This document shows, one piece after another, positions 25,958-34,187 of a stretch of 55,949 bases of DNA (positions are counted from its first letter, which is position 1; each line of letters starts with the position of its first letter). Location of the stretch: contig NZ_SMKX01000043.1 in NCBI RefSeq assembly GCF_004349055.1, forward strand, positions 1 to 55,949, read 5' to 3'. A model generated the notes under the pieces. That model saw only the letters and a list, made by a program, of their open reading frames with translations, was not told the origin of the DNA and did not search any database. The DNA is from Kribbella antibiotica (lineage in GTDB: Bacteria; Actinomycetota; Actinomycetes; Propionibacteriales; Kribbellaceae). Position numbers and translations under genes: made by a program.

Positions 25958-27148
25958 CTAGGAAATGGGTGGAGAGCTAGCGGTATCGAAGATTTCGTCG
26001 CGGGTGGCGCTCAGTGCGGACTGCAGGGCACCCGACAGCACGGGGTCGAGATGGATCGCGGTCATCAGCAACCGCGGCCTTGGTACGGCGAGGTCGGCCA
26101 GCTCGTCCTGGACGAGCCCGCGCAGGCGTTCGCCGCCGGCGGTGATGACGCCACCGGCGAGGACGATCAGCTCGGGGTCGACGACCGCGACGATCGCGGC
26201 CAGACCGACCGCCAGGCGGTGGGCGAATTCGGACAGCACCGCGTCGCCGGCTCCTGGGGTTGCCAGGGCGGCCGCGATCGCGGATTCCGGCGTACGGGCT
26301 TTGATGCCGTGTGCGCGGGCCAGGGCCAGGACGGGTTCGCCACCGGCCAGTTCTTGGAAGCCGCCGGCGTTGTTGCGGCCGACGTTGCGGACGAGCGGTG
26401 TCCCGGGCAGCGGCAGGAAGGCGACCTCACCAGCGCCACCGGTCGCACCGCGGTGCAGGCGGCCGTTGACCACGATCGCTGCACCGATGCCCTCTTCGCC
26501 CCAGAGCAGGACGAAGTTCTCGCTCTCCTGGGCGTGCCCGACCTGTCGCTCGGCGACGGCGGCCAGGTTCACGTCGTTCTCGACCTCGAGCGGTACGACG
26601 ATCGCCGCGGCCAGCTCCTCGAGCAGGTGCGGGGCGTGCCAGCCGGGCAGGTGGGTCGCGTACCGCAGCCGGCCGGTCGTCGGGTCGAAACCACCCGGCG
26701 TACCGATCGAGACGCGGTGCAGGTTCGCGCGGTTCAGACCGGCCTCACCGGCTGCACCTTCGATCGCCTTGACCACGCGCTCGACCGTGCCCTTGGCACT
26801 GCGGCCGGGCGTCGGCAGCTCGTAGCTACCCACCACCTTGCCGGTCAGGTCGGCAATGGCCGAGCGGATCCGGGCAGGGGTGACGTCGAGACCGGCGACG
26901 TACGCGGCGTTGCCGTTGATTTCGTACAGCTGGGCGTTCGGTCCGGGGCGGCCGGCGGTGGTCCCGCTGGCACGCACCAGGTTGGCCGCTTCGAGGCGCG
27001 CTAGCAGCTGCGAAGCGGTCGGCTTGGACAGGCCGGTCAGGTGCCCCAGCGTCGTCCGGGACAGGGGTCCCTGGGAGAGCAGCAGGTCCAGGGCGGCCCG
27101 GTCGTTCATCGCGCGGAGCAGGCGGGGTGTTCCAGGTGTTGTTGCCAT
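25958..27148 (-). CDS. ROK family transcriptional repressor
   Basis: The 396-residue product starts at ATG 27148. It has an N-terminal winged helix (ALDLLLSQGPLSRTTLGHLTGLSKPTASQLLARLE) followed by a ROK sugar-kinase fold (AGLDVTPARIRSAIADLTG; GEEGIGAAIVVNGRLHRGATGGAGEV). The ATP-binding DxGxT and the zinc-binding CxCGxxGCxE motif of ROK kinases are both missing; the latter region reads FLPLPGTPLVRNVGRNNAGG. It is therefore a pure regulator, presumably responding to the sugar. A 15-bp operator at 27221 sits at its own predicted transcription start, so autoregulation and operon control are expected. Confidence 0.88.
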   Translation of the reverse strand: MATTPGTPRLLRAMNDRAALDLLLSQGPLSRTTLGHLTGLSKPTASQLLARLEAANLVRASGTTAGRPGPNAQLYEINGNAAYVAGLDVTPARIRSAIADLTGKVVGSYELPTPGRSAKGTVERVVKAIEGAAGEAGLNRANLHRVSIGTPGGFDPTTGRLRYATHLPGWHAPHLLEELAAAIVVPLEVENDVNLAAVAERQVGHAQESENFVLLWGEEGIGAAIVVNGRLHRGATGGAGEVAFLPLPGTPLVRNVGRNNAGGFQELAGGEPVLALARAHGIKARTPESAIAAALATPGAGDAVLSEFAHRLAVGLAAIVAVVDPELIVLAGGVITAGGERLRGLVQDELADLAVPRPRLLMTAIHLDPVLSGALQSALSATRDEIFDTASSPPIS

Positions 27149-27220
27149 GGGATAACCCTGCCTCCCTTCGCGGGTCTCGTGGCGTCGGCTCGCTGCGTGG
27201 GACGCAACCAACTCAACTGT

Positions 27221-27235
27221 TAGGAAAGTTTCCTA
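27221..27235. promoter_or_regulatory. Candidate ROK operator
   Basis: TAGGAAAGTTTCCTA is a perfect 7-1-7 inverted repeat, 73 bp before the ROK start. It lies just downstream of the predicted minus-strand promoter at 27246-27274, so bound repressor would block transcription. The symmetry and position fit operators of ROK repressors in actinobacteria. Confidence 0.7.
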
Positions 27236-27245
27236 TTATCGCGAG

Positions 27246-27274
27246 ACCGTACGGTGATCGGCTCCGGCTGTCAA
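27246..27274 (-). promoter_or_regulatory. Predicted sigma-70-type promoter of the sugar operon
   Basis: On the minus strand TTGACA (27274-27269) is followed, after exactly 17 bp, by TACGGT (27251-27246). The start would fall near 27239, four bases before the 15-bp inverted repeat. Confidence 0.55.
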
Positions 27275-27289
27275 TCACTTCGCAACCAG

Positions 27290-27303
27290 TTAGGGTTACC
27301 TAA
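27290..27303. promoter_or_regulatory. Inverted repeat at the ABC exporter start
   Basis: TTAGGGTTACCTAA has perfect 5-bp arms TTAGG/CCTAA around four bases and ends one base before the ATG at 27305. The half site resembles those of iron boxes of DtxR/IdeR type, but the spacing (4 instead of 9) does not fit the 19-bp consensus. The cognate regulator is unknown. Confidence 0.4.
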
Positions 27304-27304
27304 T

Positions 27305-28960
27305 ATGTCGACGGGTGAATTGTTGAGACGATCGGTACGGCGACACCGGTGGCGGATGGTCCGGGGTGTGCTGCTGCTGTCGTTACATCAAGCGACCGAG
27401 GCAGCCGTTCCTGTGACGATCGGCATCTTCGTCGACAAGGCAGTGGCCACAGGGGATGTGCGGCCGCTCATCTGGTGTGTGGTGATGCTGTTCGCCCTCT
27501 TTGCAGTGCTGTCGAACGCTTGGAAGCTCGGTGCGCGGCAGGTGATGCGTGCGATCGAGTGGGAGACGCATGAGCTGCGGCTGGAGATCGCCCGGCGCGT
27601 GCTGGACCCACGGGGACAGCGGACTGGGCTGCGCTCCGGTGAGCTGCTGTCGATCGCGACATCCGATGCAGAGAAGACCGCACTGGTGATGCGGGCCGTC
27701 TCGATCGGCGCTGCGGCCTCCACTGCGTTGATCGTCTCCTCAGTGTCGTTGCTACTGGTCGACGTACCGCTCGGGATCGGCGTACTGATCGGCGTACCGC
27801 TGCTGGTGCTGGGGATTCAGGCCCTGTCGCCGCTGCTGACGCGTCGTACGTCGACTCAGCAGGAGGCGGTCGCTCAAACGACTGCACTGGCTACTGACCT
27901 GGTTGGCGGGCTGCGGACGCTGCGGGGCATCGGCGCGCAGCACAACGCGGCCGCTCGCTATCGCCAGTCGAGCCAGACGACGCTGCGAGCCACACTGCGA
28001 GCGGTGTCGACAGCTGGTCTTCAGGACGGCGTCAGTACGGCGCTGAGCGGGCTGCTGCTCGCGGCCGTGGCCGGTGTCTCCGGCTGGTTCGCACTGAACG
28101 GGCGGATCAGCATCGGTGAGCTGATTGCTGTTGTCGGTCTCGCGCAGTTCATCGCTGAGCCGGTGGGCACGCTCGGCTACGCCAGCCAGGTGCTCGCCAC
28201 AGCTCGTGCCTCCGCTGGCCGCGTCGCCGCCGTGCTGTCCTCATCGCCTCTCGTAGAGACCGGTACGGCGATCACTGTCGACCCTTTGCAGCCTTTGCTG
28301 GCTCTGGAGGCTGTCTCCTACAAGACGTTGTCGAACGTCGACCTGACGCTGCGGGCCGGGGAGTCCGTCGGGGTGCTCTGTTACGACCCACGCGACGCGG
28401 ACGCGCTGCTGACGGTTGTGGGCGGCCGTACCTCGGAGCACACCGGCTCAGTCCGCGTCGGCGGTGTGCCGATCGACGAGCTGGATATCGATGCGCTGCG
28501 GAACACAGTGCTGCTGGAGCAGCACGACACTGACCTGTTCGAAGGCACGCTGCGCAGCAACCTGCTGGTCGAGTCACCTTCGCTCGAGCGAGTGATGACC
28601 GCAGCCGGCGCTGCTGACCTGATCGACGAGCTGGACCGGCCGCTGGCCGACCGCGGCCAAGTACTGTCTGGCGGCCAGCGCCAGCGGCTCGGTCTCGCTC
28701 GTGCACTGCTCGCCGAACCGCCACTGCTCGTCCTGCACGACCCCAGTACGGCGGTCGATGCCGTCACCGAGGAGCTTCTCGCAGAGGGGATGGCTGAGGT
28801 CCGCTCCGGCCTGACCACGCTCGTGCTGACCAGTAGCCCGGCGCTGCTCGGGAAGATGGACCGCGTGATCGTGCTGGCCGACGGCGTCGTGGTGACCGAG
28901 GGAATCCATGCCGAGCTCGCCGAGTCGGACGCGACGTACCAGGAAGCGGTGCTCCGATGA
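27305..28960 (+). CDS. ABC exporter subunit A with degenerate nucleotide-binding residues
   Basis: The 551-residue half-transporter has an N-terminal membrane domain of the type I exporter fold (about 1-310) and a C-terminal ATPase domain. The Walker A site is lost (GVLCYDPRDADALLTVVGG instead of GxxGxGKST), and Walker B lacks the catalytic Glu (LLVLHDPST). The switch His is replaced (LVLTSS). The signature LSGGQRQRLGLARALL is perfect. It thus supplies only the signature to the one working ATP site, with its partner giving the rest. ATG at 27305 was chosen at the end of the TTAGG repeat. It overlaps the partner start (ATGA at 28957). Confidence 0.87.
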   Translation: MSTGELLRRSVRRHRWRMVRGVLLLSLHQATEAAVPVTIGIFVDKAVATGDVRPLIWCVVMLFALFAVLSNAWKLGARQVMRAIEWETHELRLEIARRVLDPRGQRTGLRSGELLSIATSDAEKTALVMRAVSIGAAASTALIVSSVSLLLVDVPLGIGVLIGVPLLVLGIQALSPLLTRRTSTQQEAVAQTTALATDLVGGLRTLRGIGAQHNAAARYRQSSQTTLRATLRAVSTAGLQDGVSTALSGLLLAAVAGVSGWFALNGRISIGELIAVVGLAQFIAEPVGTLGYASQVLATARASAGRVAAVLSSSPLVETGTAITVDPLQPLLALEAVSYKTLSNVDLTLRAGESVGVLCYDPRDADALLTVVGGRTSEHTGSVRVGGVPIDELDIDALRNTVLLEQHDTDLFEGTLRSNLLVESPSLERVMTAAGAADLIDELDRPLADRGQVLSGGQRQRLGLARALLAEPPLLVLHDPSTAVDAVTEELLAEGMAEVRSGLTTLVLTSSPALLGKMDRVIVLADGVVVTEGIHAELAESDATYQEAVLR

Positions 28961-30744
28961 ACCTCCTACCCATTGCCGGCCCGCGGGCGACGTGGGCGCT
29001 GTTGTGGAGTGAGATCCGCAAGCTGCCTGGTCTGTCGATCATCGCGGCCATCGTGATCACTGGTGGAAGTGCGGCCGGTCTGGTCGCGCCCTGGGCGCTC
29101 GGTGCGCTCGTCGACGACGTCTCCTCGGCTGGCGCCGACAACTCTGTGATCGTCAAGGCGGTGCTGCTGATCGGTGGCGCTGCTGTCCTGGCCGGTCTGC
29201 TCACCGCGCTGGGCGTCATGCTCGTGGCACGCGTGGGCGAGACGGTCCTGGCGCGGATCCGGGAGAAGGTGCTCGACCGGGCGCTGCAGTTGCCGGCACC
29301 TGTTCTGGACAAGGTGCGCACGGGCGACCTGCTGTCCCGAGTCGGTGACGACGTGGCGACGGTGGCGACTGCTCTGACCGACATCGGCCCGACCCTGCTG
29401 GGGGCGGCGCTCACCATCATCCTGACGGCCGCTGGCTTGTTCGCTCTCGACTGGCGACTCGGACTGGCCGGTCTGCTCGCCGTACCGATGTATTTGCTGG
29501 CGCTGCGCTGGTACCTGCCGCGGTCGGCGCCGTTCTACCGCCAGGAACGCATCGCGATGGGAGAGCGCTCAGAGGCGATCATCGCGTCGCTGCGCGGTAG
29601 TGCGACGGTGCGGGCCTACCGGCTCGAGGACGTGCAGCTGGCGAAGATCGACGCCACCTCCGCGACTGCCCGGGACCTGTCGATCAAGGTGTTCAAGATC
29701 TTCAGCTTCTTCTCGTCGCGGATCAACCATGCGGAGTTCACCGGGCTGACCGCGATCCTGGTCGCTGGGTTCTTCCTGGTGCGAGGTGACCTGGTGACCA
29801 TCGGTGCGGTGACGGCCGCTGCGCTGTACTTCCACCGGCTGTTCAACCCGATCGGCGCTGTACTGATGCTGTTCGACGAGGCCCAGACCGCGGCTGCGGG
29901 CCTGGCGCGGTTGGCCGGCGTACTGGAGATGGAGCAGATCTCTTCGCCGCCGCCCGGTCCCGGTCCGGCGGATGCGTCGATCGAGCTGGTGGGCATCGGG
30001 CACGCGTACGACGGACCGCTTGTGGTCGATGGGGTGTCGCTGCGGCTTGAGCCGGGGGAGCGAGTCGCGCTCGTGGGCGCTAGTGGTGCAGGGAAGACCA
30101 CGCTGGCTGCGCTAGCGGCCGGAGTGCTTACGCCGACGGCTGGCGTGGTGAGGCTGGGTGGTGTGGATGTGCAGGCCCTTGGTGAGGACCGCACCCGCTC
30201 ACAGGTCGCTCTGCTCAGCCAGGAGGTTCACGTGTTCTCCGGGACGCTGGCTGACGACGTACGGCTTGCTCGGCTCGACGCTACGGATGATGAGGTTGCG
30301 GCCGCGCTGGAACGTGTTGGCGCGCTGGCCTGGGTGCGTGCGCTGCCTGATGGCCTGGCGACAGTCGTGGGTGAAGAGGGGCATCAGCTGACTGGTGCGC
30401 AATCGCAGCAGCTCGCGTTCGCCCGGCTGGTGCTGGCTGATCCGCCGGTCGCCGTACTGGATGAGGCGACGGCAGAGGCCGGTAGTGCGGGCGCGCGTGA
30501 GCTTGAGCGTGCATCTGTGGCAGCGACCGAGGGGCGGACGACGCTGATCGTGGCGCACCGGCTTACGCAAGCACAGCAGGCGGACCGGATCGTCGTACTG
30601 GACCAGGGGCGGGTGGTTGAGTCCGGTACGCATGACGGACTGTTGGCCGCGGGTGGTCGCTACGCGTTGCTGTGGCGCAGCTGGACTGGGTTTAAGCCTG
30701 GTGAGCCAGGAGGGCGAACGACACCAGCCAGTGCGTCGACATGA
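28957..30744 (+). CDS. ABC exporter subunit B with intact Walker motifs
   Basis: The 595-residue half-transporter has an N-terminal membrane domain (VITGGSAAGLVAPWALGALV...) and a C-terminal ATPase domain. Walker A VGASGAGKTTL, Walker B VAVLDEAT and switch His (IVAHRL) are intact, but the signature reads LTGAQSQQLAFARLV instead of LSGGQ. This is the mirror image of subunit A, so the heterodimer has one consensus and one fully degenerate ATP site, as in asymmetric exporters such as TM287/288 and TmrAB. The 3' end overlaps the convergent DUF2891 gene by 53 bp. The exported substrate is not evident. Confidence 0.88.
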   Translation: MNLLPIAGPRATWALLWSEIRKLPGLSIIAAIVITGGSAAGLVAPWALGALVDDVSSAGADNSVIVKAVLLIGGAAVLAGLLTALGVMLVARVGETVLARIREKVLDRALQLPAPVLDKVRTGDLLSRVGDDVATVATALTDIGPTLLGAALTIILTAAGLFALDWRLGLAGLLAVPMYLLALRWYLPRSAPFYRQERIAMGERSEAIIASLRGSATVRAYRLEDVQLAKIDATSATARDLSIKVFKIFSFFSSRINHAEFTGLTAILVAGFFLVRGDLVTIGAVTAAALYFHRLFNPIGAVLMLFDEAQTAAAGLARLAGVLEMEQISSPPPGPGPADASIELVGIGHAYDGPLVVDGVSLRLEPGERVALVGASGAGKTTLAALAAGVLTPTAGVVRLGGVDVQALGEDRTRSQVALLSQEVHVFSGTLADDVRLARLDATDDEVAAALERVGALAWVRALPDGLATVVGEEGHQLTGAQSQQLAFARLVLADPPVAVLDEATAEAGSAGARELERASVAATEGRTTLIVAHRLTQAQQADRIVVLDQGRVVESGTHDGLLAAGGRYALLWRSWTGFKPGEPGGRTTPASAST

Positions 30745-31648
30745 AGTCTCCGTCGGTGGCAGTGGGGAGTACGGCGTCGATCTGACGGTCGGCGCCTTTG
30801 CGGAGTGCTTCGGCGACGTCCGGCAGGCTTGGTGCGATCGTGCGGAGCTGCCAGGCGCGGGACAGCGCCAGGCCGGACAGGTGCGCGAGCTGACCGTCAC
30901 CGGAATCGTCGGTGACGGGAACCTCCAGCAGGTGCTGATGATTGTCCTCGCCCAGCCCTGGCAGGAAGCTGTGCAGCCAGTCGGTGAACTCTGCCGCGGG
31001 CAGCACCCGGCGCATCAGCTCGGCCTCGGATAGCGCCGGTGACAGGAAGTCCGTGCCAGACGGCTCGAAGCGTGTGTCGTAGGCGGTGTCTTTGTGGAAC
31101 CAGTCGAGCGCCCGAGTCTGGATAGCGTCGACCACATCGGTGCGGCCGAGATCGCCGTACGCCTCCATCAGTAGTGACAGGGCGAAAGCCGTGTTGAGGT
31201 GGGCGCCGTGCCGGACCGGGTAGGCCTGGCGCGGCAGCCAGTCCAGCACGAGGTCTGCGATCACATCGCCCAACGGCTTGGTTGCGTCGGCCCACTGGGT
31301 GTTGCGAGTGGCGGCGACCAGCATCGCCGCCCAGGCCCAGCCGTACGGACGCTCGTACGACGGACGCTCCCGCAGGTACGCCGCCTCGGTCGCGATCGCC
31401 TCGGTGGTTAGCCGCTGGTTCAGCAGCTCGCTTGCCCTGGTATCCGGTGCCAGTGCGAGCAGCTGGACCAGCGACCACTGCATGTGCGCGCTGGAATGCC
31501 AGTCGTAGGAGCCATGGAACACCGGGTGCAGTTTCTCCGGCGTCACATCCACGTCCTCCGGACCGCGTGAGGCGTGGGCGGCGCCGTACGGATAGGGCGT
31601 CTCCAGCACGTCACACGCGATCGCGGACCAGGCAGCGGCGTACTTCAT
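30692..31648 (-). CDS. DUF2891 family protein
   Basis: The 318-residue product starts at ATG 31648 after AAAGGA. The family features are FHGSYDWHSSAHMQWSL near residue 45, RPYGWAWA, HLNTAFAL, and the C-terminal STHWLVSFALL. These His/Trp-rich motifs suggest an alpha/alpha-barrel enzyme, but the activity is not known to me. It is third in a run with DUF979 and DUF969 membrane proteins, a trio I know as a recurrent neighbourhood. Its 3' end runs 53 bp into the ABC exporter gene on the other strand. Confidence 0.82.
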   Translation of the reverse strand: MKYAAAWSAIACDVLETPYPYGAAHASRGPEDVDVTPEKLHPVFHGSYDWHSSAHMQWSLVQLLALAPDTRASELLNQRLTTEAIATEAAYLRERPSYERPYGWAWAAMLVAATRNTQWADATKPLGDVIADLVLDWLPRQAYPVRHGAHLNTAFALSLLMEAYGDLGRTDVVDAIQTRALDWFHKDTAYDTRFEPSGTDFLSPALSEAELMRRVLPAAEFTDWLHSFLPGLGEDNHQHLLEVPVTDDSGDGQLAHLSGLALSRAWQLRTIAPSLPDVAEALRKGADRQIDAVLPTATDGDFMSTHWLVSFALLAHQA

Positions 31649-31680
31649 GAAGTTCCTTTGACTAGAAGGCGCTCTACGAT

Positions 31681-32652
31681 TTAGAAGGCAAAGAAATACA
31701 TGATCGCGATGTTGCAGCCCAGCAAGGGGATTGCGGTCGGGATCTGGGCCTTGATCGGGCCGTACTGATCCTTCATCTCCAGCAGGGCCGCTGGAACAAT
31801 GTTGAAGTTGGCGGCCATCGGTGTGCAGAGCGTGCCGCAAAAGCCGGCCAGCATGCCGATCGCGAAGACCACTGCGGGAGTGCCGTCGAACTGCTGCACC
31901 AGCAGCGGCCAGCCGACCGCAGCGGTCATCACGGGGAACGCTGCGAACGCATTGCCCATGATGATCGTGAAGACCGCCATACCGATGCAGTACAAGGCGA
32001 CTGCGGCGATCAGTGAGCCCTTCGGGACCAGATGGTCGGTGACTCGGCCGACTGCCTTGCCGACACCGGAGGCGTTGAACAGCAGGCCTAGTGTGGCCAG
32101 CATCTGCGGCAGGATCGCCGCCCAGCCGATGTGCTCAAGCAGCCGGCGCCCCTCATGCAGCGGTACGGCGGGGGAGCGCGGCCGGAGCAGTGCGACCCCA
32201 ACCGCCAGTGCCAGCAGGGATGCGACGCCAAGACCGATGATCGTTGCGGAGCCGGACTGCAGCAGCGGTGTGCCATCGCCGAGCTTCACCTTGGCCAGCC
32301 ACGCACCGAACAGCGCAGCCACCACGGGGATGACCAGCGCGGGCAGGAACAGCTTGTTGCCGAACCGGTCGGCGAACTTCACTCGCTCCGCCGGCGTCGT
32401 CGTACGCTCCTGGCCCTTGCCGGGGAAGCCGCAACCGGCGAGCACAGCCAGACCGATCACGGCGATGCCGAGGATCCAGGAGGGCGCCGTCTTGTTCACC
32501 ACGAAGGTGCCATAGCCGAACGAGAGGCCGAGGATGCCCCAGAACGCCGCGCTGCCGATCCGCTTGGGGTTGCTGCGGTCGTTGAGGACCTGCAGCGCGA
32601 TCAGTACGAAGAAGATCCCGCAGAGCCAGTAGAACCACTCGACCTTGATCAC
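31681..32652 (-). CDS. DUF979 family membrane protein
   Basis: The 323-residue product begins MIKVEWFYWLCGIFFVLIALQVLNDRSNPKR. It has about nine or ten hydrophobic segments and ends FFAF. GNAFAAFPVMTAAVGWPLLV and FCGTLCTPMAANFNIVPAALLE are the conserved family core, resembling permease re-entrant loops. It overlaps the DUF969 gene by 4 bp, and the two probably form one transporter of unknown substrate (inference). Confidence 0.85.
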   Translation of the reverse strand: MIKVEWFYWLCGIFFVLIALQVLNDRSNPKRIGSAAFWGILGLSFGYGTFVVNKTAPSWILGIAVIGLAVLAGCGFPGKGQERTTTPAERVKFADRFGNKLFLPALVIPVVAALFGAWLAKVKLGDGTPLLQSGSATIIGLGVASLLALAVGVALLRPRSPAVPLHEGRRLLEHIGWAAILPQMLATLGLLFNASGVGKAVGRVTDHLVPKGSLIAAVALYCIGMAVFTIIMGNAFAAFPVMTAAVGWPLLVQQFDGTPAVVFAIGMLAGFCGTLCTPMAANFNIVPAALLEMKDQYGPIKAQIPTAIPLLGCNIAIMYFFAF

Positions 32653-33350
32653 TTGACCGTCTCCTTCGCCTCGGCCCGAGCTTCACGCGCGAGGTTGTCC
32701 AGCTGGCGATCGAGGTACAGCAGCCGGGCGCCGTGGATGAGGAGTGCGCAGATACCGGTCGGGATCGCCCAGAGCGCGATGTCGATCGCCTCCAGTTGCA
32801 GCCCGTACGTCGCATCGACGAACCCGGTGATCAGCAGGATCGAGCCGATCGCGACGAAGATGTCCTCGCCGAAGAACAGCCCGACCGTGTCCGCGCTGGC
32901 GGCGAAGCCCTTGATCTTCTCCTGGAGCTTCTCCGGCAGCTTGCCGTAGCGGCGTTCGGCGGCACCGGCCGCCATCGGGTGGATCAGCGGCCGCACAGCC
33001 TGTGCGGGCCCGCCGATACTGGTCAGGCCGAGCGCTGCCGTGCCCTGCCGGATCAGCAGGTAGATGGCCAGCAGCCGGCCGGTGGTGGCGAAGGTGAGCT
33101 TGCTGATCAGCTTGCGGGCCTGATGCTGCAGCCCGTAGCGCTCGATCAGCCCGATCACGGGCAGCGTGACGATGAAGACGGTGACGGAGCGGCTACTGGC
33201 GAACCCGTCGCCGAAGGCGTTCAGGATCTTGACCGGCGACAGACCACCGATCAGACCGGCCACGATCCCGGCGGCGGTGACCACCAGCATCGAGTTCAGC
33301 CGAAGCGCGAATCCGACGACGACCACCGCGATGGCGAGCAGAACCCACAT
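32649..33350 (-). CDS. DUF969 family membrane protein
   Basis: The 233-residue product begins MWVLLAIAVVVVGFALRLN. Membrane segments include VVTAAGIVAGLIGG and VTVFIVTLPVIGLIERYG. LTSIGGPAQAVRPLIHPMA is a conserved loop. It is first in the DUF969-DUF979-DUF2891 run. A 7-1-7 inverted repeat (33395-33409) lies upstream as a likely operator. Confidence 0.85.
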   Translation of the reverse strand: MWVLLAIAVVVVGFALRLNSMLVVTAAGIVAGLIGGLSPVKILNAFGDGFASSRSVTVFIVTLPVIGLIERYGLQHQARKLISKLTFATTGRLLAIYLLIRQGTAALGLTSIGGPAQAVRPLIHPMAAGAAERRYGKLPEKLQEKIKGFAASADTVGLFFGEDIFVAIGSILLITGFVDATYGLQLEAIDIALWAIPTGICALLIHGARLLYLDRQLDNLAREARAEAKETVK

Positions 33351-33394
33351 GGTTCCTCCCAGGGACGGACGGTGCGATTCCCGTCACCATAAGA

Positions 33395-33409
33395 GATTGT
33401 TGAACGATC
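33395..33409. promoter_or_regulatory. Candidate operator upstream of DUF969
   Basis: GATTGTTGAACGATC is a 7-1-7 inverted repeat with one mismatched pair, 45 bp before the DUF969 start. The TTGTTGAAC core resembles GntR-type operators (from memory). No regulator gene is adjacent. Confidence 0.4.
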
Positions 33410-33450
33410 CTGCAATAGGTCATTCGAACAAGTTATCCGGGCAGGCCGAA

Positions 33451-33484
33451 GCGCCTGACCCCTCCGATGGGTGGGGTCAGGCGC
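33451..33484 (-). terminator. Terminator-like hairpin after ung
   Basis: GCGCCTGACCCC (33451-33462) and GGGGTCAGGCGC (33473-33484) form a perfect 12-bp stem with a 10-nt loop, 12 bp past the ung stop. No T run is present. Confidence 0.65.
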
Positions 33485-33496
33485 GGTGAGCGCGGT

Positions 33497-34186
33497 TTAG
33501 GGCAGGCGCCAGTCGATCGGGGTGGCGCCCTGCTCGACGAGGAGCGCGTTGACGCGACTGAACGGCTTCGAGCCGAAGAACCCGCGGTCGGCCGACATCG
33601 GGCTCGGGTGCGCACTTTCGACGTACGGGATGTTTTTGAGCATTGGCTTGAGGGTCTGTGCGTCGCGTCCCCAGAGGATGGCGACGAGCGGTCCGCCGCG
33701 GTCCACGAGCGCGTGGAGCGCCTGCTCGGTGACCGACTCCCAACCCTTGCCGCGGTGCGAACCGGAGTTGCCGGTCTGCACGGTGAGCACTCTGTTGAGC
33801 AGCAGCACGCCCTGCTCGGCCCACGGCGTCAGGTCGCCGTTGGACGGCTTCGGGGCGTCGACATCGGCCATCAGTTCGCGGTAGATGTTCTGGAGGCTCC
33901 GGGGGATCGGCCGGACCTCAGGCGCCACCGAGAAGCTCAGCCCCACCGGGTGACCTGCTGTCGGGTACGGGTCCTGGCCGACGACCAGCACCTTCACCTG
34001 CGCCAGCGGGCTCTTGAAGGCGCGCAGCACGTTCTCCCCAGCAGGCAGGTAAGACCGGCCCGCGGCGATCTCGCCGCGGAGGAACTCACCCATCCGGCTG
34101 ACCGTCTCCTCGACCGGCGCCAGCGCTTCCGCCCAGTCGGGCGCCACCAAATCCGTCAACGTCTTCGGGCTCACCCGCCCCAGCAT
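33497..34186 (-). CDS. ung: Uracil-DNA glycosylase, family 1
   Basis: The 229-residue product has the water-activating motif GQDPYP (Asp72) followed by HPVGLSFSV, the uracil-recognition segment LLLNRVLTV with Asn, and the minor-groove loop [14 protein letters not shown] (His193). Together these define family 1 UDG, which removes uracil from DNA to start base excision repair. ATG at 34186 matches the usual UDG start; the longer frame upstream runs into the phosphatase gene. It follows the phosphatase stop by one base. Confidence 0.94.
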   Translation of the reverse strand: MLGRVSPKTLTDLVAPDWAEALAPVEETVSRMGEFLRGEIAAGRSYLPAGENVLRAFKSPLAQVKVLVVGQDPYPTAGHPVGLSFSVAPEVRPIPRSLQNIYRELMADVDAPKPSNGDLTPWAEQGVLLLNRVLTVQTGNSGSHRGKGWESVTEQALHALVDRGGPLVAILWGRDAQTLKPMLKNIPYVESAHPSPMSADRGFFGSKPFSRVNALLVEQGATPIDWRLP

Positions 34187-34187
34187 G

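Noticed and set aside
27290..27303. A standard IdeR/DtxR iron box
   Set aside because: Arms match but the spacing is 4 rather than 9 bases, so it does not fit the 19-bp consensus; kept only as an unassigned inverted repeat.
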